From assembly GCF_022678645.1 (NCBI RefSeq), contig NZ_JALBWV010000006.1, positions 124,001 through 188,000 on the forward strand: 64,000 nucleotides of DNA, written 5' to 3'. The notes beneath the pieces are model-generated. The model was not told where the DNA came from and searched no databases. It saw only the letters and a list, made by a program, of their open reading frames with translations. Both the position numbers and the translations under genes were made by a program. This DNA comes from Saccharopolyspora soli. GTDB taxonomy: Bacteria; Actinomycetota; Actinomycetes; Mycobacteriales; Pseudonocardiaceae. Shown piece by piece: positions 55,226-64,000 of the stretch (position 1 is its first letter; each line of letters begins with the position of its first letter).

Positions 55226-55627
55226 ATGAGCGAGACGACAGCTACGAAGCGCAAGCCGGTTGGCAAGGACATCTCGACCAAGCGTCGGCTTGCCCGCAGC
55301 AAGCGGCACACGCGTATCCGCAAGAAGATCGTCGGCACCGCCGAGCGCCCGCGTCTGGTCGTGACCCGGTCGCTGCGCAACATCGTCGCCCAGGTCATCG
55401 ACGACACCAAGGGCCACACCCTGGTCGCCGCTTCGAGCCTGGAGCGCGACTTCCGGTCCTTCGAGGGCGACAAGAAGGCCAAGGCCACCAAGGTCGGCGA
55501 GCTCGTCGCGGCCCGTGCCAAGAACGCCGGGATCGACAAGGTCGTGTTCGACCGCGGCGGCAACGCCTACCACGGTCGAGTGGCTGCGCTGGCCGACGCC
55601 GCCCGTGACGGCGGACTGGAGTTCTGA
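55226..55627 (+). CDS. rplR: 50S ribosomal protein L18
   Basis: This 133-residue protein is L18, which brings 5S rRNA to the large subunit. ATG 55226 has better spacing from the ribosome-binding site than GTG 55220, which would overlap rplF. The core [17 protein letters not shown] and the C-terminal [15 protein letters not shown] are conserved. Confidence 0.97.
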   Translation: MSETTATKRKPVGKDISTKRRLARSKRHTRIRKKIVGTAERPRLVVTRSLRNIVAQVIDDTKGHTLVAASSLERDFRSFEGDKKAKATKVGELVAARAKNAGIDKVVFDRGGNAYHGRVAALADAARDGGLEF

Positions 55628-55659
55628 CAAGTGGGTAAGACGAACGGAAGGGACGCCTG

Positions 55660-56271
55660 ATGCCTGGACGCACTCGGCGTGATGGCGGGGAGTCCGGCGG
55701 CAAGGACCGCCGGGACCGCCGCGACGGTGGCCGTGGCGGGGCGGCCCAAGAAAAGACCCCGCAGTTCGAACGCGTCGTGACCATCAACCGGGTCGCGAAG
55801 GTCGTCAAGGGCGGTCGGCGCTTCAGCTTCACCGCGCTGGTCGTCGTGGGTGACGGCGACGGCATGGTCGGCGTCGGTTACGGCAAGGCCAAGGAAGTCC
55901 CGGCGGCGATCGCGAAGGGCGTCGAGGAGGCGAAGAAGAACTTCTTCCGCGTCCCGCGCCTGGGCGGCACCATCACGCACCCGGTGCAGGGCGAGGACGC
56001 CGCGGGCGTCGTGCTGCTGCGCCCGGCCAGCGCCGGTACCGGTGTCATCGCCGGTGGCCCGGTGCGCGCGGTGCTGGAGTGCGCTGGTGTCCACGACGTG
56101 CTGAGCAAGTCGCTGGGCAGTGACAACCCGATCAACATCGTGCACGCCACGGTCGCCGCGCTGAAGCAGTTGCAGCGTCCCGAGGAGGTCGCGGCTCGCC
56201 GCGGTCTGCCGCTGGAAGACGTCGCTCCGGCGTTCATCCTGCGGGCCCGTGCTGCGGGGCAGGGGGTCTGA
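55660..56271 (+). CDS. rpsE: 30S ribosomal protein S5
   Basis: This 203-residue protein is S5, with the double-stranded RNA-binding fold ([19 protein letters not shown]) and [10 protein letters not shown] helix. The N-terminal 35 residues are an Arg/Gly/Asp-rich extension and the C-terminus is the usual one. A GGAAGGGA site precedes ATG 55660. Confidence 0.99.
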   Translation: MPGRTRRDGGESGGKDRRDRRDGGRGGAAQEKTPQFERVVTINRVAKVVKGGRRFSFTALVVVGDGDGMVGVGYGKAKEVPAAIAKGVEEAKKNFFRVPRLGGTITHPVQGEDAAGVVLLRPASAGTGVIAGGPVRAVLECAGVHDVLSKSLGSDNPINIVHATVAALKQLQRPEEVAARRGLPLEDVAPAFILRARAAGQGV

Positions 56272-56276
56272 TCGAG

Positions 56277-56459
56277 ATGGCACAGCTGAAGATCACCCAG
56301 GTGCGCGGGCTGGTCGGCACCAAGCAGAACCAGCGCGACACCATGCGCACCCTCGGACTGCGCAAGATCCGCCAGTCCGTGGTGCGTCCGGATGACCCCA
56401 ACGTGCGCGGCATGATCAACGCCGTCCGTCACCTGGTGACGGTCGAGGAGGTCGACTGA
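56277..56459 (+). CDS. rpmD: 50S ribosomal protein L30
   Basis: This 60-residue protein is L30, with the [20 protein letters not shown] core. It lies five bases after rpsE and one base before rplO. Confidence 0.98.
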   Translation: MAQLKITQVRGLVGTKQNQRDTMRTLGLRKIRQSVVRPDDPNVRGMINAVRHLVTVEEVD

Positions 56460-56460
56460 C

Positions 56461-56910
56461 ATGGTCATCAAACTGCACGACCTGCGTCCGGCCCCCGGCG
56501 CCAAGCGCGACAAGATCCGCGTCGGTCGCGGTGAGGGCTCCAAGGGCAAGACGGCCGGTCGCGGTACCAAGGGCACCAAGGCCCGCAAGAACGTCTCCCC
56601 TCGCTTCGAGGGTGGGCAGATGCCGATCCACATGCGGTTGCCGAAGCTGAAGGGCTTCAAGAACCGCTTCCGCACCGAGTACCAGGGTGTGAACGTCGGT
56701 CGGCTGGCCAAGGCGTTCCCGGAGGGCGGCACCGTCGGCATCGACGAGCTGATCGCCGCTGGCCTGGTCAAGAAGAACGAGCTGGTGAAGATCCTCGGTG
56801 ACGGGGACCTGGAGGGCATCAAGCTGGAGGTGACCGCGCACGCGTTCACCGGCAGCGCCCAGGAGAAGATCACCGGAGCGGGCGGTTCGGTCACCAAGCT
56901 GGACCGCTGA
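56461..56910 (+). CDS. rplO: 50S ribosomal protein L15
   Basis: This 149-residue protein is L15, with [20 protein letters not shown] and a normal C-terminus. It closes the spc group here, because a perfect terminator follows. In most actinobacteria secY comes next; here three secreted-protein genes intervene. Confidence 0.99.
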   Translation: MVIKLHDLRPAPGAKRDKIRVGRGEGSKGKTAGRGTKGTKARKNVSPRFEGGQMPIHMRLPKLKGFKNRFRTEYQGVNVGRLAKAFPEGGTVGIDELIAAGLVKKNELVKILGDGDLEGIKLEVTAHAFTGSAQEKITGAGGSVTKLDR

Positions 56911-56925
56911 CGAAGATTGACCCAA

Positions 56926-56963
56926 CCGAGGGCCGGTCGACCTACGCGTCGACCGGCCCTCGG
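56926..56963 (+). terminator. Terminator of the ribosomal-protein operon
   Basis: A perfect 16-bp stem (56926-56941 with 56948-56963) encloses a six-base loop. It is 15 bases after the rplO stop and separates the ribosomal genes from the secreted-protein genes. Confidence 0.85.
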
Positions 56964-57132
56964 CGCGTTCGAGGTTGGTCAGCTCGGCGCAATTTGCACT
57001 CCACCGTCCGACTTCCGACGAAGGTGGCAGGTCAGCGCTCGCCTTCGTCGGTGTTGTCCGTTCCGCCCCACTCCTACGTTTGATCGACATCGTCCGACGG
57101 GGACGGTGGCAGCGAGTGGCGGAGGGACGGGA

Positions 57133-57606
57133 ATGCGACCACGAAGAAACGGGCGGCGAGCCGCCCTGATGATCGCCGTGGTGCTGGCTGCGGCTATACC
57201 GGGAACCGCGCTGGCCCAGGCCGCTCCGCCGGGCAAGCGGCACTGCAGCTTCCACCTGAGCAGCGGTGAGTACTTCTGCTTCGCGACCCGGCAGCAGGCG
57301 GCCGAGCGAGCCGAAGCGGGCGAGGTCATCCAAGCGACCTTGTTCGACGAACAGAACTTCGGCGGGGACAGCTTCACCGTGTACGGCGAGGCGCCCTGTG
57401 AGAAGGACGGCGTCGTCAATTACCAGCTCAACCTGCCGGATGACTGGAAGAACCGGATCTCCTCGGCGCAGCCGTGGGCGAACTGCGCGATCTGGCTCTA
57501 CCCGGAGCCAGACCTGGGCGGCGAGCGCGACGGGCCGTTCGAGGAGAACACCGGCTACGTCGGGGACCTGATGAACGACCGCACCCAGTCGATCGGCCTG
57601 AGCTGA
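57133..57606 (+). CDS. Small secreted protein, beta/gamma-crystallin-like
   Basis: This 157-residue protein has a signal peptide (Arg-rich N-terminus, hydrophobic core at 11-28, ending TALAQA). The mature part resembles the crystallin or peptidase-inhibitor I36 fold: ATLFDEQNFGGDSFTVYG and a second WLYPEPDLGGERDG, with four Cys that could form disulphides. GGAGGGAC precedes ATG 57133. It begins a three-gene group. Function cannot be read further. Confidence 0.82.
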   Translation: MRPRRNGRRAALMIAVVLAAAIPGTALAQAAPPGKRHCSFHLSSGEYFCFATRQQAAERAEAGEVIQATLFDEQNFGGDSFTVYGEAPCEKDGVVNYQLNLPDDWKNRISSAQPWANCAIWLYPEPDLGGERDGPFEENTGYVGDLMNDRTQSIGLS

Positions 57607-57617
57607 AGGGAGTGCAC

Positions 57618-58223
57618 ATGCGCGCAGGAGTTGCCCGTGCCCTGTTCGCCTCGGCGAGCGTGCTGGGCGCGCTGGCGGTCCCGACCGCGGCGTCCGCATC
57701 CGACGGCCCGACCGTCCGCGAGCTGCTGGAGAAGTGCGACAACGGCACCGACAGCTGCGTGTTCCACCCGAAGGGGCAGCCGGAGTACTTCACCGGTGAG
57801 CGCCACGCGGTGGGCGACCCCGTTTACAACTGCACGTCGGACCCGCAGCGCTCGTCGGTGGCGTGGTCGGACACGACGTCGCAGAGCAACAGCGCCGGGG
57901 TGTCGATGACCACTGAAGCCGGATTCGGCAGGGTCTTCGCGGTCTCCTACGAGCAGACCTTCCAGCACACCTGGGAGGAGTCGCATACCGAGTCGCAGAC
58001 GACCTTCGTCGAGACCAGCCCGAACCAGGTCGGCTGGGTTGAGCGGGCGCCGCAGATGCAGAAGGTGGCGGGCACCTACGAGCTGCACTTCCCGGACAAG
58101 TTCCACGACCACTACATCTGGTACGTCGACCTCGAAATCAGCGGCCCCGCACCGGATTCCTCGGCGGCCGTGAGCCAGCACGTCCGGGACATGACCGACG
58201 AGGAGCAGGCGAACTGCCCGTGA
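57618..58223 (+). CDS. Secreted protein, paralogue of the next gene
   Basis: This 201-residue protein has a signal peptide (cleavage near ASAS) and shares with its downstream neighbour a start motif (RELLEKCDNGTDSCVFHPKG), a Ser/Thr-alternating central part and an end block (AGTYELHFPDKFHDHYIWYV). It has four Cys. The alternating central region, with Trp-Glu/Arg flanks, recalls amphipathic hairpins of aerolysin-type pore formers, but this is only a pattern. It lies 11 bases after the previous gene, with its own AGGGAG site. Confidence 0.8.
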   Translation: MRAGVARALFASASVLGALAVPTAASASDGPTVRELLEKCDNGTDSCVFHPKGQPEYFTGERHAVGDPVYNCTSDPQRSSVAWSDTTSQSNSAGVSMTTEAGFGRVFAVSYEQTFQHTWEESHTESQTTFVETSPNQVGWVERAPQMQKVAGTYELHFPDKFHDHYIWYVDLEISGPAPDSSAAVSQHVRDMTDEEQANCP

Positions 58224-58270
58224 CGGCGAACCGCCCCGTTCGCGCGGGGCGCGCGGAGAGGACGCAGACG

Positions 58271-58867
58271 ATGAGGTTTGGCATCGCGACGGCATTCGCG
58301 TCGGCGCTGGCGGCGACGTTCTCGCTGGCACCGCCCGCACTGGCCGACGACGGGCCCACGGCGCGGGAGCTGTTGGAGAAGTGCAACAACGGCACCGACA
58401 GCTGCGTGTTCCACCCGAAGGGGCAGCCGGAGTACTACCAGAACACCTCCCAGCAGGTCGGCAGCCCGGTGTTCAACTGCACCGACAAGCCGCAGCAGAT
58501 GGCGGTGGGCTGGTCGGACAGCACGGCCGAGAGCAACAGCCTCGGCCTGTCGATGTCGACCAGCTTCGGCGAGGTCTTCAAGGTGACCTTCAAGGCCAGC
58601 TACGGCCACGAGTGGCGTTCGGAGCACACCGAATCGCAGACGACCTTCCTGGAGGTCCGGCCGGGCGAGGTGGGCCGCGTCTACCACGGCGCGAAGATGC
58701 AGAAGGTGGCGGGCACCTACGAGCTGCACTTCCCGGACAAGTTCCACGACCACTACATCTGGTACGTGGACATGGAGGCCAGCGGTCCGGCCGATGAGCA
58801 GGGCGGCACGGTCACGCAGTCCACGCAGCCGATGACCGAACAGGAACACCAGGCCAACTGTGGTTGA
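58271..58867 (+). CDS. Secreted protein, tandem paralogue
   Basis: This 198-residue protein is a clear tandem duplicate of 57618-58223: the start (TARELLEKCNNGTDSCVFHP), the NCTDKPQQMAVGWSDSTAES region and the end block are nearly the same; the middle differs more. A signal peptide is visible (cleavage near ALAD). It is the third gene of the group and is followed by a terminator. Confidence 0.8.
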   Translation: MRFGIATAFASALAATFSLAPPALADDGPTARELLEKCNNGTDSCVFHPKGQPEYYQNTSQQVGSPVFNCTDKPQQMAVGWSDSTAESNSLGLSMSTSFGEVFKVTFKASYGHEWRSEHTESQTTFLEVRPGEVGRVYHGAKMQKVAGTYELHFPDKFHDHYIWYVDMEASGPADEQGGTVTQSTQPMTEQEHQANCG

Positions 58868-58893
58868 GGATGTCGTTGTACCGGTGTGAAAAA

Positions 58894-58925
58894 CGGCAAC
58901 CGCGCTCGGTGGAGCGCGGTTGCCG
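58894..58925 (+). terminator. Terminator after the secreted-protein genes
   Basis: A perfect 13-bp stem (58894-58906 with 58913-58925) encloses CGGTGG and is followed by CTGTT. It ends the three-gene group, so secY needs its own promoter within 58926-59124, which I could not place. Confidence 0.8.
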
Positions 58926-59124
58926 CTGTTCGGCCGGAGGTCGCGGATCGTTGATCAGTCGTGCGGCTTCGGTCGCTGTCCGTGTCCGCTACGCGGCCTG
59001 CTAAAGTCGCGCCGTAGTGCCGCGGATGCCACGGCGCTGCACAGGAGTTTGCCGCCGTGCCGACCGCAGTGGTCGGCCAACTTTCCCCGGCCGGTTCAGA
59101 CCGGCTCGTGTACAGGAGGTTCGC

Positions 59125-60438
59125 GTGCTCGGCGCCTTCCGCTCGGCTCTGGCGACGCCGGACCTGCGCCGCAAGATCCTGTTCACCCTGGGCATGGTCG
59201 TGCTCTACCGGCTCGGCGCCACGATCCCCTCGCCGGGGGTGTCGTACCCGAACATCCAGCAGTGCATCGAGCAGATCCAGGGCAGCGGTTCGCAGAGCGT
59301 GTACTCGCTGCTCAACCTCTTCAGCGGCGGGGCGCTGCTGCAGCTGTCGGTGCTGTCGCTGGGCATCATGCCCTACATCACCGCGAGCATCATCATCCAG
59401 CTGCTGCAGGTGGTCATCCCGCGCTTCGAACAGCTGAAGAAGGAAGGCCAGGCCGGGCAGGCGAAGCTGACCCAGTACACCCGGTACCTGACCATCGCGC
59501 TGGCGATCCTGCAGGGCACCGGCATCGTGGCGCTCGCGGTGCGCGGCCAGCTGTTCCAGGGCTGCTCGGTGTCGGTCATCCCGGACGACTCGGTGCTGAA
59601 CCTGATCACCATCGTGGTCGTGATGACCGCCGGTGCGGCAGTGCTGATGTGGATGGGTGAACTGATCACCGAGCGCGGCATCGGCAACGGCATGTCGCTG
59701 CTGATCTTCGTCTCCATCGCCTCGCGGATCCCCGCCGAGGGCGGTGCGATCCTCACCTCGCACGGCCCGCTGGTGTTCACCGTGGTCTGCGCCTTCGCGG
59801 TCGCCATCATCGCCACGGTGGTCTTCATCGAGCAGGCCCAGCGCCGGATCCCGGTGCAGTACGCCAAGCGCATGATCGGCCGTCGGATGTACGGCGGCAC
59901 CTCCACCTACCTGCCGCTGAAGGTGAACCAGGCCGGTGTCATCCCGGTCATCTTCGGGTCCTCGCTGCTGTACCTGCCGCAGCTGATCGGCCAGCTGGCT
60001 GGGAACCAGGACACCTGGTGGGCCCGGTTCATCCAGACCTACATCGTCGATCCGTCCAGCTGGGTGCACATCCTGCTGTACATGTCACTGATCGTCTTCT
60101 TCGCCTACTTCTACGTCTCGATCACCTTCAACCCCGAAGAGCGCGCCGACGACATGAAGAAGTTCGGCGGGTTCATCCCAGGCATCCGGCCCGGCCGACC
60201 GACTGCCGAGTACCTGAACTTCGTGCTCTCCCGGATCACCCTGCCCGGCTCGCTGTACCTGGGCATCATCGCGATCCTGCCGAACTTCTTCCTCGGCATC
60301 ACCGGTGGTCAGGGGCAGAACCAGAACTTCCCGTTCGGCGGTACCGCGGTGCTGATCATGGTCAACGTCGGCCTGGACACCGTGAAGCAGATCGAGAGCC
60401 AGCTCACGCAGCGGAAGTACGAGGGTTTCCTCCGGTAA
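59125..60438 (+). CDS. secY: Protein translocase subunit SecY
   Basis: This 437-residue protein is the SecY channel with ten membrane helices; conserved patches include LFSGGALLQLSVLSLGIMPY and GGFIPGIRPGRPT. GTG 59125 has an AGGAGG site five bases upstream; the longer in-frame start is not supported. It leads secY-adk-map. Confidence 0.98.
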   Translation: MLGAFRSALATPDLRRKILFTLGMVVLYRLGATIPSPGVSYPNIQQCIEQIQGSGSQSVYSLLNLFSGGALLQLSVLSLGIMPYITASIIIQLLQVVIPRFEQLKKEGQAGQAKLTQYTRYLTIALAILQGTGIVALAVRGQLFQGCSVSVIPDDSVLNLITIVVVMTAGAAVLMWMGELITERGIGNGMSLLIFVSIASRIPAEGGAILTSHGPLVFTVVCAFAVAIIATVVFIEQAQRRIPVQYAKRMIGRRMYGGTSTYLPLKVNQAGVIPVIFGSSLLYLPQLIGQLAGNQDTWWARFIQTYIVDPSSWVHILLYMSLIVFFAYFYVSITFNPEERADDMKKFGGFIPGIRPGRPTAEYLNFVLSRITLPGSLYLGIIAILPNFFLGITGGQGQNQNFPFGGTAVLIMVNVGLDTVKQIESQLTQRKYEGFLR

Positions 60439-60448
60439 GCTGAACTGT

Positions 60449-60473
60449 CCGGGCGCGATTTTGTCGCGCCCGG
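60449..60473 (+). terminator. Hairpin after secY
   Basis: CCGGGCGCGA (60449-60458) pairs perfectly with TCGCGCCCGG (60464-60473) around TTTTG. It begins ten bases after secY. Without a T-run it may be an attenuator before adk. A second inverted repeat, GGTGGGC/GCCCACC, follows at about 60487-60510. Confidence 0.55.
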
Positions 60474-60603
60474 AAACCGCTGTTGCTGGTGGGCTGGGTG
60501 TGGCCCACCACAGGTCGGACCGCGGTTGCCCGGAGGCGGAGGGCAGGCGGAGTGCTCGCCAGCAGGTGGCGCGCGATCGGATTGATTCGGAGGCAGACCC
60601 TTG

Positions 60604-61155
60604 GTGCGATTGGTTCTCGTCGGCCCGCCGGGTGCGGGCAAGGGCACCCAGGCAGCCGTGCTCAGCGAGCAGCTCGGCGTCCCGCACATCTCCACCGGAG
60701 ATCTGTTCCGCGCCAACATCGGCAACGCCACGCCGCTGGGCCAGAAGGCGAAGAGCTACATGGACGCCGGTGAGCTGGTGCCGGACGAGGTCACCAACGA
60801 GATGGTGCGCGACCGCCTCACCGATGAGGACGCGGCCAAGGGCTTCCTGCTGGACGGCTACCCGCGCAACGCCGCGCAGGCCGAAGTGCTGGGCGAGATG
60901 CTCGAAGACCAGAGCGTGGAGCTGACGGCTGTCCTGCAGTTCGACGTGCCGGAGGAAGAGCTGGTCAAGCGGATGCTGGCGCGCGGTCGTTCGGACGACA
61001 CCGAGGACGTCATCCGCCGTCGGCTCGCGGTGTACCACTCGGAGACCGAACCGCTGCTGGAGTACTACCGGGACAAGATCATCAAGATCGACGCCGTCGG
61101 CTCGATCGACGAGATCTCCGCCCGCGCGCTGGAAGCGCTGCGCACCCGAGCCTGA
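60604..61155 (+). CDS. adk: Adenylate kinase
   Basis: This 183-residue protein is adenylate kinase of the short (no extended LID) type usual in actinobacteria. The P-loop [10 protein letters not shown], the GDLFR/LDGYPR motifs and RGRSDD are present. GTG 60604 best matches homologues ([10 protein letters not shown]) and has GGAGG ten bases upstream; TTG 60601 is possible. It keeps ATP, ADP and AMP in balance. Confidence 0.97.
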   Translation: MRLVLVGPPGAGKGTQAAVLSEQLGVPHISTGDLFRANIGNATPLGQKAKSYMDAGELVPDEVTNEMVRDRLTDEDAAKGFLLDGYPRNAAQAEVLGEMLEDQSVELTAVLQFDVPEEELVKRMLARGRSDDTEDVIRRRLAVYHSETEPLLEYYRDKIIKIDAVGSIDEISARALEALRTRA

Positions 61156-61194
61156 GCTGGCCCGGCCGGTAGCCATCGGCCGGGGACTATCGCG

Positions 61195-61395
61195 AGGGAC
61201 TGTTCGAGAAGTGGTTTGCGTAGGGGTGCGGGTGGCGGCCCCCTGCGGGAATTGCAGCAGCCGCCCTCGCTGTGGGATCCCCGACGCCAACGCCACGTCG
61301 GAGCTGTCCTCACGAGGCGACTCCTGAGAACCCGCAGCGGTGCGAGCTGAGTCCCGCACCGCAAGCGGCTACGCCGCTTGATGAAAACAGACCCT
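61195..61395. repeat. Dispersed intergenic repeat, longer copy B
   Basis: This element fills most of the adk-map spacer. Its 3' half matches copy A at 21-117: AGCTGTCCT, CTGAGAACCCGC, GCGGTG, then AAGCGGC (61363-61369), loop TAC, GCCGCTT (61373-61379), with flanking C/G extending the stem. The 5' half (from about 61195, TGTTCGAGAAGTGGTTTGCG) is absent from copy A. It carries no coding sequence. A mobile or MITE-like origin is possible. Confidence 0.7.
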
Positions 61396-61418
61396 AGTCC
61401 GAAGAAAGAAACTTGAAG

Positions 61419-62219
61419 GTGAGTGCGTTGTTGCGTCGGGGGAAGGGCATCGAGCTCAAGTCGCGGGGTGAGATCGAGGCGATGCGCGCCGCTGGCCTGG
61501 TCGTGGCCCGCGCGCTCGGCGAGGTGGCCGCGCACGCCAAGCCGGGGGGCACCACCGGTGAGCTGGACGCGATCGCCGAGCAGGTGATCCGGGACGCTGG
61601 CGCGGTGCCGTCGTTCAAGGGCTACCACGGGTTCCCGGCGTCCATCTGCGCGTCGCTGAACGAGAAGGTGGTGCACGGGATCCCGTCCCGCGCCGAGGTG
61701 CTCGCCGACGGCGACCTGCTGTCGGTGGACTGCGGCGCGATCCTGGACGGCTGGCACGGCGACTCCGCGGTAACGCTGGCGATCGGTGCGGTGGGTCCGA
61801 AGGACCGCGCGCTGTCGGCGGCGACGGAGGCCGCGATGTGGGCTGGTATCGAGCAGGTCCGGGCTGGTAACCGGTTGACCGACATCTCGCACGCGGTGGA
61901 GACCGCCGCCCGCTCGGCCGCGGAGACCGATGGTGTGGAGTACGGGATCATCGCGGAGTACGGCGGGCACGGCATCGGCACCCAGATGCACATGGAGCCG
62001 TTCCTGCCGAATCTCGGCAAGCCGGGGCGCGGTCCGAGGCTGCGGGTCGGCATGGCGATCGCGGTGGAGCCGATGCTCACCCTCGGTTCGGCGGAGACCG
62101 AGGAACTCGACGACGAATGGACCGTCGTGACGGCCGACGGTTCCCGTGCCGCGCACTGGGAGCACACGGTCGCCATCGCCGAAGACGGCCCGTGGGTCCT
62201 CACCGCTCCCGAAGCCTGA
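61419..62219 (+). CDS. map: Type I methionine aminopeptidase
   Basis: This 266-residue protein removes N-terminal Met from nascent proteins. The metal ligands are visible: [13 protein letters not shown] (two Asp), GHGIG (His), EPML (Glu) and the WEHT Glu. GTG 61419 is chosen over TTG 61413; neither has a strong ribosome-binding site. It lies downstream of the dispersed repeat, so its promoter or translation may depend on that repeat. Confidence 0.96.
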   Translation: MSALLRRGKGIELKSRGEIEAMRAAGLVVARALGEVAAHAKPGGTTGELDAIAEQVIRDAGAVPSFKGYHGFPASICASLNEKVVHGIPSRAEVLADGDLLSVDCGAILDGWHGDSAVTLAIGAVGPKDRALSAATEAAMWAGIEQVRAGNRLTDISHAVETAARSAAETDGVEYGIIAEYGGHGIGTQMHMEPFLPNLGKPGRGPRLRVGMAIAVEPMLTLGSAETEELDDEWTVVTADGSRAAHWEHTVAIAEDGPWVLTAPEA

Positions 62220-62280
62220 AGGCCCGCTCTCCCGTGCTCGTCCCGGTGCGCACAGCTCTCCACCCACCATTCGAGTGAGG

Positions 62281-62329
62281 GGTGAGGGGCACCCTTTACC
62301 AAGTTAGTTGGCAAAGGGTGCCCCTCACC
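62281..62329. terminator. Bidirectional terminator, conserved hairpin family copy 3
   Basis: Twenty-base arms (62281-62300 and 62310-62329) pair with one mismatch around AAGTTAGTT. It lies between convergent genes ending at 62219 and 62340. Arms and loop match the copies at 21553 and 22464. Confidence 0.85.
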
Positions 62330-62339
62330 TCGCTCTGAT

Positions 62340-62942
62340 TCACCTGGGGCGGCGGCAGGCGTAGATGCGGGCTGGCGGTACGTTGCGCCAGACCGCGGTT
62401 CGCGGCAGCACCTCGTCGAAGGTGTCGTGCAGCGCCTCGACGAACGCGTGGGTGGCCGGTCGCCACAGCGTGGTCAGGTAGGTGACCGTGGTGAACACGC
62501 CACCCGGCGCCATGACCGAGGCGGCCTCCTGGAGCAGTTCCCGCTGCTTGTCCGGCGGCAGCAGGGTCCACGGGATGCTGCTGATCACCGCATCGACCCG
62601 GTAGACCCCGGCCGTGTCGAGCAGTTTGCGCAGGTGGGTGGCGTCGCCCTCGATCACTTCCAGCCACGGCTTGGCGCGGTGCAGGTAGCGCACCATCTCG
62701 GGGTCGATCTCGACCGCCAGGTGCCGAGCTCCCTCGGCCAGCCGCCGCTGGATCGGCCCGCTCAGCGCGCCGGTGCCCGGACCGAGCTCCAACACGGTTG
62801 GAGTTCCGTAGCTGGGCACCACGGCGGCCACCGCCGCCGCGACGTGCCGGGATGTCGGCAGCACCGCGCCCACCGTCGATGGCCGACGAAGTGCGCGAGT
62901 CAGGAAGGTCCAGTACTCGCCCAGCTTCTTTCGCTTGCTCAC
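62340..62942 (-). CDS. Class I SAM-dependent methyltransferase
   Basis: This 200-residue protein has the SAM-binding motif ELGPGTGALS, the acidic VEIDPEMVRYL strand end, and EGDATHL, then an active-site-like SSIPW. It resembles PmtA-like phospholipid N-methyltransferases. GTG 62942 has an AGGAG site six bases away; a longer start at 63005 is not needed. Its neighbour at 63298-63960 is a paralogue. Confidence 0.88.
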   Translation of the reverse strand: MSKRKKLGEYWTFLTRALRRPSTVGAVLPTSRHVAAAVAAVVPSYGTPTVLELGPGTGALSGPIQRRLAEGARHLAVEIDPEMVRYLHRAKPWLEVIEGDATHLRKLLDTAGVYRVDAVISSIPWTLLPPDKQRELLQEAASVMAPGGVFTTVTYLTTLWRPATHAFVEALHDTFDEVLPRTAVWRNVPPARIYACRRPR

Positions 62943-63297
62943 GGCTACTCCTGCCCATCCGGCGGACGCGGCGACGTCAACTGGTCCGTTCATCGCAGCG
63001 TGCAACCGCGGCTCGCCGGTCGCAGCGCGCGGGCGTGCGATTTCGGGCGGTCACACCGGGTGGTCGAGGTCGGGGCCGTGAGATCGTCGCGCAGGCTCAT
63101 GAGCCCAGCTTGCCCTGTCGTCTTGCCAGGGGCCTCGGGGCAAAGCCCGGATCTCGTCCCGGGGTCGCCCCAACCGGGCCCAGGGCCAGTCGGGATCCGT
63201 TCCGGCAAGCGGCGGTACCCGCCGGGTGGGGCGGCACTCAGCTCGCCCCGGCGCGGGATCCGCGATTCGGCTGCGCAAACCATTTCCGGACCGGTTT
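62943..63297. other. Intergenic region between the two methyltransferase genes
   Basis: This 355-base stretch between two minus-strand genes shows no convincing gene. It is GC-rich, with several short inverted repeats but no strong terminator and no clear promoter pair. Confidence 0.55.
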
Positions 63298-63960
63298 CTA
63301 GGCCAGCGGGCGGCGGCAGATGTAGTGCAGGATCGGCGGGAGGTTGCGCCAGGTGGTGTGGGTGAGGACCTCGTCGAAGGTCTGCGCCAGGCGGGCGCGG
63401 AAGCGCCGACCGCCCGGCGTCTGGTCGGCGGGCGGGTAGGTGAGCGCGGTGAACGCGCCCTGCGGGGCGAGCGCCTCGGCCGCCTGGCGCAGGATGTGGT
63501 CCTGGGCGTCGCTGGGCAGCAGCGACCAGGGGATGCTGCTGATGATCGCGTCGACGCGATCCACGCCGTACTTGTCCAGCAGCGCCTGCAGGTCACCGGC
63601 GTCGCCGTGCACGATCTCCATCCACGGCTTGTGCGTCCGCAGGTGCTCGACCATGCCCTTGCCGAGCTCGATGCCGATGTGCCGAGCGCCCTCGGGCAGT
63701 CGTCGGTGGATGCCGTCGCTCAACGAACCGGTGCCGGGACCGAGTTCGACCACCACCGGTGCGCCGGTGGTCGGCACGACCTGGGCAACCGTCGCGGCCA
63801 CCGCGGCCGAGGTGGGTGTTGCCGCGCCGACCATCCTCGGGTTGCGCACCGCGGTGTTGAAGAAGGTGCGGTACTCGTCCAGCCTGCTGGCCGCGTTCTG
63901 GGTGGCCTTGCCGAGCCACGGTGCGGTCTTCGAACCGCGCTGGTCCTGCTGGGGTGTCAC
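63298..63960 (-). CDS. Class I SAM-dependent methyltransferase, paralogue of 62340-62942
   Basis: This 220-residue protein shares the layout of its neighbour: ELGPGTGSLSDGI, IGIELGKGMVEHL, HGDAGDL, SSIPWSLLP, and an end with YICRRP (neighbour YACRRP). GTG 63960 has an AGGAGA site five bases upstream. The two are probably an old tandem duplication. Substrate is not known; lipid-type methyltransferases of this kind are the closest pattern. Confidence 0.87.
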   Translation of the reverse strand: MTPQQDQRGSKTAPWLGKATQNAASRLDEYRTFFNTAVRNPRMVGAATPTSAAVAATVAQVVPTTGAPVVVELGPGTGSLSDGIHRRLPEGARHIGIELGKGMVEHLRTHKPWMEIVHGDAGDLQALLDKYGVDRVDAIISSIPWSLLPSDAQDHILRQAAEALAPQGAFTALTYPPADQTPGGRRFRARLAQTFDEVLTHTTWRNLPPILHYICRRPLA

Positions 63961-64000
63961 GCTTCTCCTCGGTTGTCCCCCGGTCTGGGCTCTCGACCTC

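Overview
The window comes from a high-GC actinobacterium of the order Pseudonocardiales, most likely Saccharopolyspora or a close relative. Supporting this: a TTG-started rpoB and GTG-started rpoC very close to actinobacterial homologues, rpoB residue numbering matching that published for S. erythraea, an mce operon next to rpoB, and the str, S10 and spc ribosomal operons in near-continuous order. No tRNA, rRNA, CRISPR array or insertion sequence was recognised. The genus call is inference.

Layout. 128-9268: the distal part of an mce operon (a YrbEB permease, MceA-F, two Mce-associated proteins), preceded by a truncated copy of a dispersed repeat. 9324-12437: a convergent TPR-CHAT protein whose usual catalytic His is replaced. 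12438-13253: upstream region and promoter of rpoB. 13254-20771: rpoBC, ending in a strong terminator; RpoB has Asn at the classical rifampicin position 531 (E. coli numbering). 20829-27573: accessory genes, namely a possible RelE-like/DUF6247 pair, an unknown gene, a YbaB-EspC-WXG cassette on the minus strand, a small coiled-coil protein, and a MocR regulator divergent from an AhpD-like gene.

27873-41536 is the most interesting part: a one-strand operon of YbaB-like protein, EspC-like protein, a 1774-residue WXG-type polymorphic toxin, two ADP-ribosylglycohydrolase (ARH) proteins built of paired ARH domains, and a protein ending in a TNT-like NAD+ glycohydrolase domain. The giant protein ends in an ADP-ribosyltransferase domain (R1642, T1668-S1669, E1706-x-E1708) and carries an internal His/Cys domain that may be an autoprocessing peptidase. 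The natural reading is a type VII-exported ADP-ribosylating toxin with ARH immunity proteins, in a module where every enzymatic end acts on NAD+ or ADP-ribose.

42080-46537: the str operon (rpsL, rpsG, fusA, tuf) with a clear promoter. 47059-56910: S10 and spc genes from rpsJ to rplO. The rpsL and rpsJ leaders share an identical 18-nt hairpin sequence. 57133-58867: three genes for small secreted proteins (one crystallin-like, two tandem paralogues) sit between rplO and secY, bracketed by terminators. 59125-62219: secY, adk and map, with the full copy of the dispersed repeat between adk and map. 62340-63960: two paralogous minus-strand SAM methyltransferases.

Two repeat families stand out: the element at about 21-117 and 61195-61395, and a conserved long hairpin at 21553, 22464 and 62281.
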